DNA of 51,561 nucleotides from Acidobacteriota bacterium (GTDB lineage: Bacteria; Acidobacteriota; UBA890; WLXD01). A model generated the notes under the pieces. The model was not told the DNA's origin. It ran no database searches and worked only from the letters and a program-made list of their open reading frames with translations. A program made the position numbers and the translations under genes. Positions 33,843-42,011 of the stretch are shown here, piece by piece (within the stretch, counting starts at the first letter, position 1; each line of letters begins with the position of its first letter). Location: assembly GCA_029263335.1 (NCBI GenBank), contig JAJCXS010000284.1:1-51561 (forward strand). Reading direction: 5' to 3'.

Positions 33843-35732
33843 TCAGTCTAGCCCGTATTCTCCCCAGCGACTGTCGACGCGCGTCACGATATCCCCACTC
33901 ATCTGCAGCCGCTCCGGGTAGCCGGGCTTGAAGGTGGCGTCGATCCCCATGACCCCGTAGTTGGTCGTCCACGGCCCTCGGCTTATGGAGCGCGTGAAGT
34001 TCACGTCGCGGGCACAATCGAAGCGGGTAAACACGCCCCAGAGCAACAGGTCGCGGTCATGCAAATCGACGTCCTGGCTCACCGCCGCGAGAATCCGGAT
34101 CGGTCCCAGGTCCGCTCTCAGAAGAGTCTCGACGACCTCGCGGCCTTCGCTTGCGACCTTGACCACCATCAGAGCGTCCTCGACGACGACAAAATCCAGC
34201 ACTCGACTTTCGAGCTGGCGAGGGTCGGGCACGCGCGAGCCAGCGGCGGCAACCTCGGCGACCGATCGCGAACCGGCACCTTCGTGATCCGCGTCTCCCG
34301 GGTACGCGTCGTCGTCGATCTCCGCGCCGGCGGCGCGCATTGCCGCGAGCACCGCGTCGCGATCGGCGCCCGGCCGGCCATGCAGGCCGTCGCTGTCGCC
34401 GCTCGTCGCGTCGATCACCATCTTGCTGCCCAGGTTCATCCGGTAGCTGGTGAAGTCGAGCGTGTCCAGCGGCACACCCGGCAACAGCAGATAGTCACGC
34501 TCGGGACGGAAGTTCTCTCGCACTGCGGCCATGACGGCATCAAAGTCGCGTACCGACACGTCGTGATCCACGAGCACCAGGGACTTGGTCAACGACAGCT
34601 GTCCGGTACCCATGAGCGCGAGTGCGGTCTTCACCGCCTCCTTGTAGAAGCGCTGTCTTACCGAGACCACCAGAAGATTGTGGAATCCCGCCTCGAAGTA
34701 CGCCCAAACATCCTCGATCTCCGGATGAATCAGCTTGATGAGCGGACCGAGGATGTCCTGTGTCGCGTTGCCAATGTACTTGTCTTCCTGCGGCGGCAAG
34801 CCGACGATAGCCGACAGGTAGATCGGATCCCGGCGTCGCGTGATCTGCTGGACCCGGAAGACGGGAAACGGCGCCGCGTGCGAGTAGTGGCCGAAGTGAT
34901 CGCCGAAGGGTCCCTCCTGCCTGCGTTCTCCGGGGGCCACGGTTCCCTCGAGGATCATCTCGGCGTTCGCCGGCACCTGCATGTTGATGGAGCGAGCCTG
35001 CACCATCGGGCAGGGTGCCCCGCGCAGGATGCCGGAGAAGGCGATCTCATCCATGCCTTCGGGCAACGCCGCAATCGAAGCGATCAGCACCGCCGGATCG
35101 GCTCCGACCACGACCGCCGCTTCGAGCGGCCTACCCAGTTCTTCGGCCCGGGCGTAGTGATTGCCGCAGCCGCGCACGATCTGCCAGTGCATTCCGGTGC
35201 TGCTGCCGTCGAACACCTGCAAGCGGTACAGACCGGTGTTCCGCTCTCCCGTTACCGGATCGTGCGTAATGGTCACGGCGAACGTCATGAAGGGGCCGCC
35301 ATCGCGCGGCCAGGCGGTCTGCACCGGTAGCCGCGTCAGATCTGGAGCCTCCGTGACCTCCTGACAAGTCGCTGAGCGCACCGTCTTGGTGCGCATCGCG
35401 AGTACCTCGAAGATCGACGAGCGTGCCTCCCACAGCGCACGCGGCTTCGGCGGGTTGGCGCGATGCGCCAGGTCCAGCAGCATCTCCCCGATCTGCTGCG
35501 GGTGTCGGCCGAGTGCCATTTCGATGCGCCGCTCGCTGCCGAGAGTGTTGATCAACAGCGGATAGTTCGATCCGGCGACATTCTCGAACAGCAGTGCCGG
35601 CCCACCGCGCTTGATCATCCGGTCGGCGATCTCGGTGATCTCGAAGGCGGGGTCTACTGGCGCCGAGACGCGGCGCAGCTCACCGGCAGTTTCCAGCTCG
35701 GCGACAAATCCTCTCAGGTCCCTGGCCGTCAA
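33843..35732 (-). CDS. ubiD: UbiD family decarboxylase
   Basis: A 629-residue prenylated-FMN-dependent decarboxylase. TFAVTITHDPVTGERNTGLYRLQ, PEGMDEIAFSGILRG, EGPFGDHFGHYS and EAGFHNLLVVSVRQ are UbiD hallmarks, and the DHFG segment replaces the usual GE in the prFMN site. In futalosine clusters this protein (MqnL) decarboxylates the prenylated naphthoate; UbiX supplies the cofactor. It is longer than many UbiDs, with extra sequence around residues 455-500. The ATG overlaps the ubiX stop by 4 bp. Confidence 0.92.
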   Translation of the reverse strand: MTARDLRGFVAELETAGELRRVSAPVDPAFEITEIADRMIKRGGPALLFENVAGSNYPLLINTLGSERRIEMALGRHPQQIGEMLLDLAHRANPPKPRALWEARSSIFEVLAMRTKTVRSATCQEVTEAPDLTRLPVQTAWPRDGGPFMTFAVTITHDPVTGERNTGLYRLQVFDGSSTGMHWQIVRGCGNHYARAEELGRPLEAAVVVGADPAVLIASIAALPEGMDEIAFSGILRGAPCPMVQARSINMQVPANAEMILEGTVAPGERRQEGPFGDHFGHYSHAAPFPVFRVQQITRRRDPIYLSAIVGLPPQEDKYIGNATQDILGPLIKLIHPEIEDVWAYFEAGFHNLLVVSVRQRFYKEAVKTALALMGTGQLSLTKSLVLVDHDVSVRDFDAVMAAVRENFRPERDYLLLPGVPLDTLDFTSYRMNLGSKMVIDATSGDSDGLHGRPGADRDAVLAAMRAAGAEIDDDAYPGDADHEGAGSRSVAEVAAAGSRVPDPRQLESRVLDFVVVEDALMVVKVASEGREVVETLLRADLGPIRILAAVSQDVDLHDRDLLLWGVFTRFDCARDVNFTRSISRGPWTTNYGVMGIDATFKPGYPERLQMSGDIVTRVDSRWGEYGLD

Positions 35733-36301
35733 TCGTCGCTCCCCTGTTCGAGCTGTTCAGGACGCCACCGGCGCTCCGGCGTGCCGCCGAGGGCACCCTC
35801 GATCTTGTCGACCATATGCTCCACGAGATCATCGAGCGTCGCGGGCCGGTGATAGAAGGGCGGCGAGGCGGGCACGATGACCACTCCATCACGCGATAGC
35901 CGTGCGGCGTTCTCCAGGGCACTCGTCGGCCAAGGAGCTTCCCTCACCACCAACACCAGTCGCCGGCGCTCCTTCAAAGCAACCAGGGCCGCGCGGGTGA
36001 TCAGTGAATCCGCGATGCCGACGGCGATCTTCGCCATCGTGCTCAGCGAGCATGGTGCCACTACCATCGCGTCGAACGCGTTCGACCCGGAGGCAAAAGG
36101 GTTGGCGAGATCTTTGTCGGAGAACACCTGCTGCACGTGCGGCCGCAGGTCCTCCTCGCTCAGACCGGTCTCCTCGCGCAACACCATGCGACCCCACTGA
36201 CTCAACACGAGGTATTTGTCGCCAATGTCGCGCCGCAGCAGTGCCGCCGCGTAGGGTGCGCCAGAGGCTCCGGTGATTGCTACGAGTACACGTTGGGTCA
36301 T
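35729..36301 (-). CDS. ubiX: UbiX flavin prenyltransferase
   Basis: A 190-residue flavoprotein that makes prenylated FMN for UbiD. The signatures are VLVAITGASGAPYAAALL, FASGSNAFDAMVVAPCSLSTMAKIA, LVLVVREAPW and IVPASPPFYHRP. The length is typical. It overlaps ubiD by 4 bp, so the two proteins are produced together, and lies 62 bp after ubiA. Confidence 0.95.
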   Translation of the reverse strand: MTQRVLVAITGASGAPYAAALLRRDIGDKYLVLSQWGRMVLREETGLSEEDLRPHVQQVFSDKDLANPFASGSNAFDAMVVAPCSLSTMAKIAVGIADSLITRAALVALKERRRLVLVVREAPWPTSALENAARLSRDGVVIVPASPPFYHRPATLDDLVEHMVDKIEGALGGTPERRWRPEQLEQGSDD

Positions 36302-36363
36302 GGTGCTGACACGGGGTTGGTTAAGCGAACGAATTGTCTGGTAACGCGGTGTAGTCGAAGCGC

Positions 36364-37215
36364 TCAGACACCTGTCACGCCCAGCACGACGACCGCCAAC
36401 ACCGCAAATCCCACCACGATGTTGATCTGGAAGAACGCGAAATTCACACGATCAGCCAGACGTTGCTCGGCAAACAGCAGTAAAGCAACCAGGCCCACGC
36501 CGAGACCCGTGATTGGCCCGCTCAGGAAACGGAAGTACAACATCGCCAACGCCACCACCGCAAGCACATGAAATCCGGCGGAAACGAGCAACGCGCGGCG
36601 GCCCCCCAGCCACGCCGGCAGACTGCGAATCCCTGTACGGCGATCCGATTCCTGATCGAGGGTGGCGTAGATGACGTCGAATCCGGCCACCCAGAACAGC
36701 GTGAAGCCGGCGAGCCAAAGGGGCGCGCCTAGCTGTCCGAGGTCACCTCGAACCGCTACCCATCCGCCCAGCGGTGCCAACGCGAGCGCCGTCCCGATGC
36801 CGAGATGGGCAAACGGCGTGATTCGCTTCAGGTACGGGTAGATCACGAAGACCAGCACCGGCACAGGCGCCAGCAGCCGGCAAATCGGTGGCAAGTTCCA
36901 GCACGCGAACACGTACACGAGCAGTCCGAGCGCCGCGATCCCCCACCCTTCCGCCAGGCTCATTGTGCCGCTGGGCAGCTCGCGGTCGGCGGTACGCGGA
37001 TTGGCAGCGTCGACCTCGCGATCGATCAATCGATTGAGCGCCATGGCGAGGGTGCGCGCTCCGATGCCAGCCAGCAGAATCCACGCGAGCAAGCCGCGTG
37101 CCGGCAGTTCGCCGGCGGCCAGAATCGCCCCGGCGAACATCACTGGCAACGAGAACAGCGTGTGCTCGACCTTGACGAAAGAGGCCCAACGGGCGGCCCG
37201 CGTCGTGTCGCTCAT
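36364..37215 (-). CDS. ubiA: UbiA-family prenyltransferase (menaquinone branch)
   Basis: A 283-residue integral membrane enzyme. The two Asp-rich motifs are NRLIDREVDAANPRTADREL and YATLDQESDRRTG; about nine hydrophobic segments surround them. In a futalosine cluster it should attach the polyprenyl tail to 1,4-dihydroxy-6-naphthoate (also called MqnP). The ATG at 37215 has GAGGG about 8 nt upstream. It follows the zinc dehydrogenase gene by 40 bp and precedes ubiX by 62 bp. Confidence 0.92.
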   Translation of the reverse strand: MSDTTRAARWASFVKVEHTLFSLPVMFAGAILAAGELPARGLLAWILLAGIGARTLAMALNRLIDREVDAANPRTADRELPSGTMSLAEGWGIAALGLLVYVFACWNLPPICRLLAPVPVLVFVIYPYLKRITPFAHLGIGTALALAPLGGWVAVRGDLGQLGAPLWLAGFTLFWVAGFDVIYATLDQESDRRTGIRSLPAWLGGRRALLVSAGFHVLAVVALAMLYFRFLSGPITGLGVGLVALLLFAEQRLADRVNFAFFQINIVVGFAVLAVVVLGVTGV

Positions 37216-37255
37216 GAACCGACCCTCATGGCACGAAGCTCAACCCGCACGGCCG

Positions 37256-38293
37256 TCAAGGCAACTCAACGGCAACCTTGCCGAATTGCTCGGCGGCCTG
37301 AAGCCGCTTGAAAGCCTCCACGGTGTCGTCGAGCGCAAAGACCCTGTCGACCACGGGATCAATCGCGCCGCTATCGACCGCTCTCAACATCGACCGAAAA
37401 TCGTCTTCGCTACCCATGGTCGAGCCCACAATGCGGAGGTGATTCCAGAACAGGTACCGCACATCAACGGGCAACTCGGGACCCGTCGTGCCACCACAGG
37501 TGACGATCACACCGCCTTTGCGGCACGATTTGATCGACGTGGCGAAAGTGGCGGCCCCGACGTTGTCAACGACAACGTCAACGCCAACCTTGCCGGTAGC
37601 AGCCCTCACCTCGCGCGCGATGTCCGCATCGCGGTAGTTCCAGCCCCGGGTGGCGCCCATGTCCGCGGCGCGCCGCAACTTCTCGTCGCAGTGGCTGGTC
37701 ACGAACACCTCGCCGCCGGCGGCCAGGGCTATCTGCATGGCGACCAGGCCAACGCCACCGCCGACGCCGTGAATGAGCGTCTTCTGGCCGGGGCCGATCC
37801 GCGCGTTGCGCACCAGCATGCGCCAGGCCGTCAGGGTGGCCAGACCGAACGAGCCCGCCTGTTCCCAGCTGAGGCGTTCCGGTTTGGGGTGACAGTTGAC
37901 CGCCGGCACGACAATCGCCTGGGCCAGGGTGCCGTCGACGTGCTCGCCCAGTAGCTGGTAGCTCGGGCACATGCTCTGCTCGCCCGCGAGGCAGCTCGCA
38001 CAACGCCCGCACCACAGGCCCGGATTGAGCACGACCTCATCGCCCACCGTCACCGTGTCGACATCGGCGCCAACGGCCTCGATCACGCCCGCGCCATCGC
38101 CGCCGAGTACATGCGGCAACGGCATATCGATGCCGGGAATACCTTCCAGGACGAACAAGTCGAGGTGATTGAGAGCAGCCACGCGGACACGCACGCGCAC
38201 TTGCTGCGGACCAGGTTCCGGCAAGCTGAATTCGTCGACCGTGATCTGCTCGAGGCCGCCGTGGGCGTGAATGCGAGCACCGCGAACACTCAT
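37256..38293 (-). CDS. Zinc-binding medium-chain dehydrogenase
   Basis: A 345-residue MDR-family protein. The GroES-like half has VAALNHLDLFVLEG and VLGGDGAGVIEAVG, and a structural-zinc Cys cluster in CGRCASCLAGEQSMC. The nucleotide-binding motif is IHGVGGGVGLVAMQIA. Asn-His replaces the usual catalytic Cys (NHLD rather than CGTD), so the catalytic zinc may be absent and an NADPH:quinone-reductase or crotonyl-type reductase activity is likelier than an alcohol dehydrogenase. The ATG overlaps the upstream tolC-like stop by 4 bp. Its place ahead of ubiA is suggestive, no more. Confidence 0.88.
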   Translation of the reverse strand: MSVRGARIHAHGGLEQITVDEFSLPEPGPQQVRVRVRVAALNHLDLFVLEGIPGIDMPLPHVLGGDGAGVIEAVGADVDTVTVGDEVVLNPGLWCGRCASCLAGEQSMCPSYQLLGEHVDGTLAQAIVVPAVNCHPKPERLSWEQAGSFGLATLTAWRMLVRNARIGPGQKTLIHGVGGGVGLVAMQIALAAGGEVFVTSHCDEKLRRAADMGATRGWNYRDADIAREVRAATGKVGVDVVVDNVGAATFATSIKSCRKGGVIVTCGGTTGPELPVDVRYLFWNHLRIVGSTMGSEDDFRSMLRAVDSGAIDPVVDRVFALDDTVEAFKRLQAAEQFGKVAVELP

Positions 38294-39927
38294 GGGGTCT
38301 CCTCGCCCTGCAGTTGGATGCTGTACTTGTCCATCAGCGAGCCGGTGGCTCGCCCCAGTTCCGCCGTCGCGAGTCGATATTCGATCCGCGCGCGCAGTTC
38401 CTGCGATCGCGATACTGCCAGGTCGTCCTGGAAGCGCAGCACCTCGAAGTTCGTCGACATGCCGACATCGAAACGATCGACCTCCATGCGCAGCTGCTGT
38501 TCGGCCAGCTCGCGCGTCTTGCGCGTCGACTCTACCGCCTCCGCGGCGGCCTCCACGCCACGTGCGGAACGCCGCACCTCCAGCGTGATCTGCTGCTGCA
38601 GTCGCTGTAGCTCCGTCAGCGAGCGATCGTGGTCGAGCGTCGCCTGGGCGTAGTTGCCCTCGGCAGCGCTGTTGCCGATCGGCACCGTTACATTGACTCC
38701 GAGGCGCCATGAGACGAAATCGAGGCTGGCCAGTTGGTCTAGAGCGCCCCCATACCCGCCCGGGATGATGTCCACGATTTCTCCCGGGAAGCCATCGCGG
38801 ATAATCAGATTGCCGCCAACCCCGTTGGTCGACAGCTGAGCGAGCAAATCCAGGCGAGGCAGCAGGCCGTTGCGCGTCGCTTTCACGGTAACGTTGCGCG
38901 CTGCCACCGTGGCGTCGGCACCCGCGATCTCGGCCCGCCGTCCGAGGGCGACCCGGACAAGCTCGGCCTCGTCGAGTTGGGTGACGTCCACCACGGGCTC
39001 GTCGGTCGGCCGGAGGGCCGTTTCCCAGCCGTGCGTCAGGGTGTCCGCCCGCAGCAGCGATCGCATCAGATCACGGGCGTCGGCCAGGCGGTTGCGAGCG
39101 ACGATGAGGTCCGTCTCGCGGGAAGCCACCTGCACTTCGGCCTGGGTCACCTCTACCGGAGCCATCACTCCAACGTCCACCTGGGCGCGCGTTCGCTCGA
39201 GCTGTTCCTCGGCCAGCTCCATGGACGATTGCTTTACGTCCAGATCGCGCTCCGCGAACACGAGCTCCCAGTAAGCGCTCTCTACCTGCAGCAGCACCTC
39301 CTCGACGCGGGCGCGGAAGGCCGCCCTCGACACCCGCGTATTGGCCTGCGCCAGCCGGAGCTGGGCCGCAGTGGACTCCTCGCCGCGCCCGTTCAGCAGC
39401 GGCTGCATGACGCTGATCGCCATGGTGTTGTCCCAATTCGGATTGAGACTCTGGAAACTGCTGTTGGTCGTCGTGCGGCCGATGCGGTAGCTGACGTCGT
39501 AGCGCAGACCGAACGGCAAGGTCTGCTGGAAATCGAGCAACCCCGCCACCGATTCGCTGGTGGTCACATCGGCGCCGGCCAGAGCTGTCGATGATGGCGT
39601 TTGTACGTCCGAGAGGCCAAACCCGCCAAAGCCGGAGCCTCCGCCGAACGCGCCACCGCCAGGAAACGGATTGATCGCGCTGGACCCGGGTGTGCCGACG
39701 AACAACACCGGCTCGAACTGGCCACGCTCACTGGTCACCCTCTCCTCCGCCATCGAGCGCTCGAAAGAGATCACGCGGATGTCGAGATTCCGCTCGAATG
39801 CGAGCCGTGCGGCTTCCATCAGCGACAGCTCCATCGCCGCCTCTTCCTGCGCTCCGCCCGGCGTGGAAAAGAACAGCGCGAGGACGATGGCGGCGGCTAT
39901 CGGCAGGGCTCGGTTGTGGTTACGCAT
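38290..39927 (-). CDS. TolC family outer-membrane channel protein
   Basis: A 545-residue outer-membrane efflux protein. A signal peptide (ALPIAAAIVLALFFSTPGGAQ) is followed by LSLMEAARLAFERNLDIRV, the usual start of the family. Two long helical hairpin regions are visible, for example VEEVLLQVESAYWELVFAERDLDV and SRSQELRARIEYRLATAELG. A Gly/Phe-rich loop at ~residues 80-110 is unusual. No inner-membrane pump or adaptor gene is adjacent, so the partners lie elsewhere. The ATG at 39927 has GAGGAGAG 5 nt upstream. It leads the run that continues through the dehydrogenase into the menaquinone genes. Confidence 0.88.
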   Translation of the reverse strand: MRNHNRALPIAAAIVLALFFSTPGGAQEEAAMELSLMEAARLAFERNLDIRVISFERSMAEERVTSERGQFEPVLFVGTPGSSAINPFPGGGAFGGGSGFGGFGLSDVQTPSSTALAGADVTTSESVAGLLDFQQTLPFGLRYDVSYRIGRTTTNSSFQSLNPNWDNTMAISVMQPLLNGRGEESTAAQLRLAQANTRVSRAAFRARVEEVLLQVESAYWELVFAERDLDVKQSSMELAEEQLERTRAQVDVGVMAPVEVTQAEVQVASRETDLIVARNRLADARDLMRSLLRADTLTHGWETALRPTDEPVVDVTQLDEAELVRVALGRRAEIAGADATVAARNVTVKATRNGLLPRLDLLAQLSTNGVGGNLIIRDGFPGEIVDIIPGGYGGALDQLASLDFVSWRLGVNVTVPIGNSAAEGNYAQATLDHDRSLTELQRLQQQITLEVRRSARGVEAAAEAVESTRKTRELAEQQLRMEVDRFDVGMSTNFEVLRFQDDLAVSRSQELRARIEYRLATAELGRATGSLMDKYSIQLQGEETP

Positions 39928-40252
39928 TGGCTCTCCTCTGTGTCGCCGACCTCGCGATCTGGGCCATGCGGGGAGCGATTGGGAACGTGCTCGCTCAGCG
40001 GGGAAACTGCCGAGAACGCAAGAGTATCCGGTAGGCGCCGGGCCGTGCATCGCCCCTCCATCGGGCGCCGCTCAGAAAGTCGCGCCGGGAGTCCGCTTTT
40101 CCCCTATCTGGCCTGTGGCGCCTTGCCCGAACGCGTGTACAATGGGCGTTCAGATCTAGAAACGAATTGTCATATCGGGGAACGGGTGTCCCCGCTGTCA
40201 CGTTCTCTGGTTTCGTGCGTCTTCGACGCCGATGCTCTGGAGGGATTGATTA
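39928..40252. other. Intergenic region between divergent envelope genes
   Basis: A 325-bp gap between the divergent tolC-like and ompA-like genes. A TACAATGG -10-like element lies at 40138-40145, with no good -35. The 40190-40252 stretch is the leader of the ompA-like gene. No small gene or RNA is convincing. Confidence 0.4.
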
Positions 40253-42004
40253 ATGCGTCGCTTCCTTATGCTGCTCGCGGTGGTGGGGCTGGTCGCAGGC
40301 TCGAGTTGGTCTGCATTCGCCCAGATCAACGATGACCCGACCACATCCGGGACCACCGGGCTGTTTACGATCCCCCGCGCCGGCACGGTCGAGCAGGGAC
40401 GATGGGCGATTGGTGCCAACTACCAACAGACGGCTCGCGAGGAAGGCGACAGCAGCGTCCAGCAGCTAGGCTTCAGCGGAGCCTACGGGCTGACAGATCG
40501 CTTCGAGGTCTACCTCGGCTTCGAACCTCGGGTAGAGATTGACCGGCGCTTCACCGCCGAAGCCGCTATCTACCGGATGATGGTAGCTGCGATCGGTGGC
40601 CCCTTCGCGGGCACCCCGATCCCCAACCCGCTTTCGGGCACGGGAATCAATGAGCATCCCTTCGCCACCGGCGACGACTCGTCCGGCTTTGGCGATGTCT
40701 GGGTCGGCGGCAAACTGAAGTTTGCGGGCGATCCCTACGAGTACGACGGCATGGCCCTGCAGTTGGGCGTCAAGCTGCCGACATCCAAGACCAGCGCCGG
40801 CATCGGCACCGGCGCGTTCAGCGTCGAGGGTCGCATCGTCGGATCGCTCGAGGCCTGGGAGGCGATCGGCTGGAACGTCTACGTCGGCTACGTCTACCAC
40901 GACACGCCAGACCCGGAGGTCCAGCTCGACGGCATTCCGCGTCTCAACACCTTCGCCGGCCAGCCGATGGTCGTTCTGCCGACGGCGTGGAACTTCTTCG
41001 TTGCCGACGAGTTCCTGTACGGCGTCGGCTTCCAGCTGCCCACCAGGGCTAGCCTGCAACTGATCGGCGAGTGGACCGGCCGGGTTACCGCCGGCGACAT
41101 GAACCAGGCATTTACCGGCGGCACCGACCAGAGCCTGTTGGCGCTTGGTCTGCGCGCCACCTTCGACTCGGGTCTCGCCCTCAACGCAGTGGGCAACTAC
41201 CAGTCGGCAATCAAGGTGCGCGACCGTTCCTGGCAGACCAACCTGGCTTCCGTCGAGGACGCCATCCGCCGCTGGGGCTTCGGCGTCGGACTCAGCTACA
41301 GCACGAGCCGGCGCAAGCCGCTCGTCTACGCGGGCACCGCGCCGCGTGAGGTCCCGCTGCTGAACGCCGCGCCGACGATCTCTTGCCGCGCTGAGCGCAC
41401 CTCACTGCGTCAAGGCGAGAGTGTCCGCATCGTGGCCACCACCAACGACCCCGACGGCGATACCGTCGAGGTGATGTGGGACGTCGCTGCCGGCACGTTG
41501 AACTCGCGCACAGGCGACACCGTCACCTGGGACACGACTGACGTACCCGCCGGATCGGGTCGCATTGTCGGCCGCGCCAACGACGGCTATGGCGGGACCG
41601 CGGACTGCGATGTCAGCGTCAGCGTCACCGAGCCGCCGAAGCCAGAGCCGACCACGTACCTCGAGTTCATGTGTGCCGAGTTCGACTCTGGCGGCAGCCG
41701 CATCGACAATCGCTGCAAGGCCGTCCTCGACGACGTCGCGCTGCAGATGCGCCAGAACCCGAACGCGACCGCCATGATCGTCGGCCACAGCGACTCGCGT
41801 GGCTCTGACGACGCCAACGCGGAAGCGGCGATGGAGCGCGCCGAGAACGCTCGAACCTATCTCGCGGATACGCATGGCATCGACGCCTCCCGCATCAGCG
41901 TGGAGGGCCGCGGCGCCACCGAACCCATGAGCGACAACGGCACGAGCGAAGGCCGTGCCCAGAACCGCCGTATCGAGATCGTCATCACGATCCCGCCACG
42001 CTAG
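40253..42004 (+). CDS. OmpA-family outer-membrane protein with beta-barrel, Ig/PKD-like and peptidoglycan-binding domains
   Basis: A 583-residue protein. A signal peptide (LMLLAVVGLVAGSSWSAFA) is followed by a ~350-residue beta-barrel-like region beginning TTGLFTIPRAGTVEQGRW. An Ig/PKD-like segment follows (TNDPDGDTVEVMWDV, TDVPAGSGRIVGRANDGYGG). The C-terminal OmpA domain has RIDNRCKAVLDDVA, IVGHSDSRGSDDANAEAAMERAENAR and RGATEPMSDNGTSEGRAQNRRIEI, which bind peptidoglycan. It should tether the outer membrane to the cell wall. The architecture is common in Acidobacteriota. It lies 7 bp before the propeller gene. Confidence 0.88.
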   Translation: MRRFLMLLAVVGLVAGSSWSAFAQINDDPTTSGTTGLFTIPRAGTVEQGRWAIGANYQQTAREEGDSSVQQLGFSGAYGLTDRFEVYLGFEPRVEIDRRFTAEAAIYRMMVAAIGGPFAGTPIPNPLSGTGINEHPFATGDDSSGFGDVWVGGKLKFAGDPYEYDGMALQLGVKLPTSKTSAGIGTGAFSVEGRIVGSLEAWEAIGWNVYVGYVYHDTPDPEVQLDGIPRLNTFAGQPMVVLPTAWNFFVADEFLYGVGFQLPTRASLQLIGEWTGRVTAGDMNQAFTGGTDQSLLALGLRATFDSGLALNAVGNYQSAIKVRDRSWQTNLASVEDAIRRWGFGVGLSYSTSRRKPLVYAGTAPREVPLLNAAPTISCRAERTSLRQGESVRIVATTNDPDGDTVEVMWDVAAGTLNSRTGDTVTWDTTDVPAGSGRIVGRANDGYGGTADCDVSVSVTEPPKPEPTTYLEFMCAEFDSGGSRIDNRCKAVLDDVALQMRQNPNATAMIVGHSDSRGSDDANAEAAMERAENARTYLADTHGIDASRISVEGRGATEPMSDNGTSEGRAQNRRIEIVITIPPR

Positions 42005-42011
42005 ATTCCGC

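Noticed and set aside
32822..33931. A 369-codon plus-strand frame opposite mqnE.
   Set aside because: It is antisense to a clear radical SAM gene and has no support of its own.
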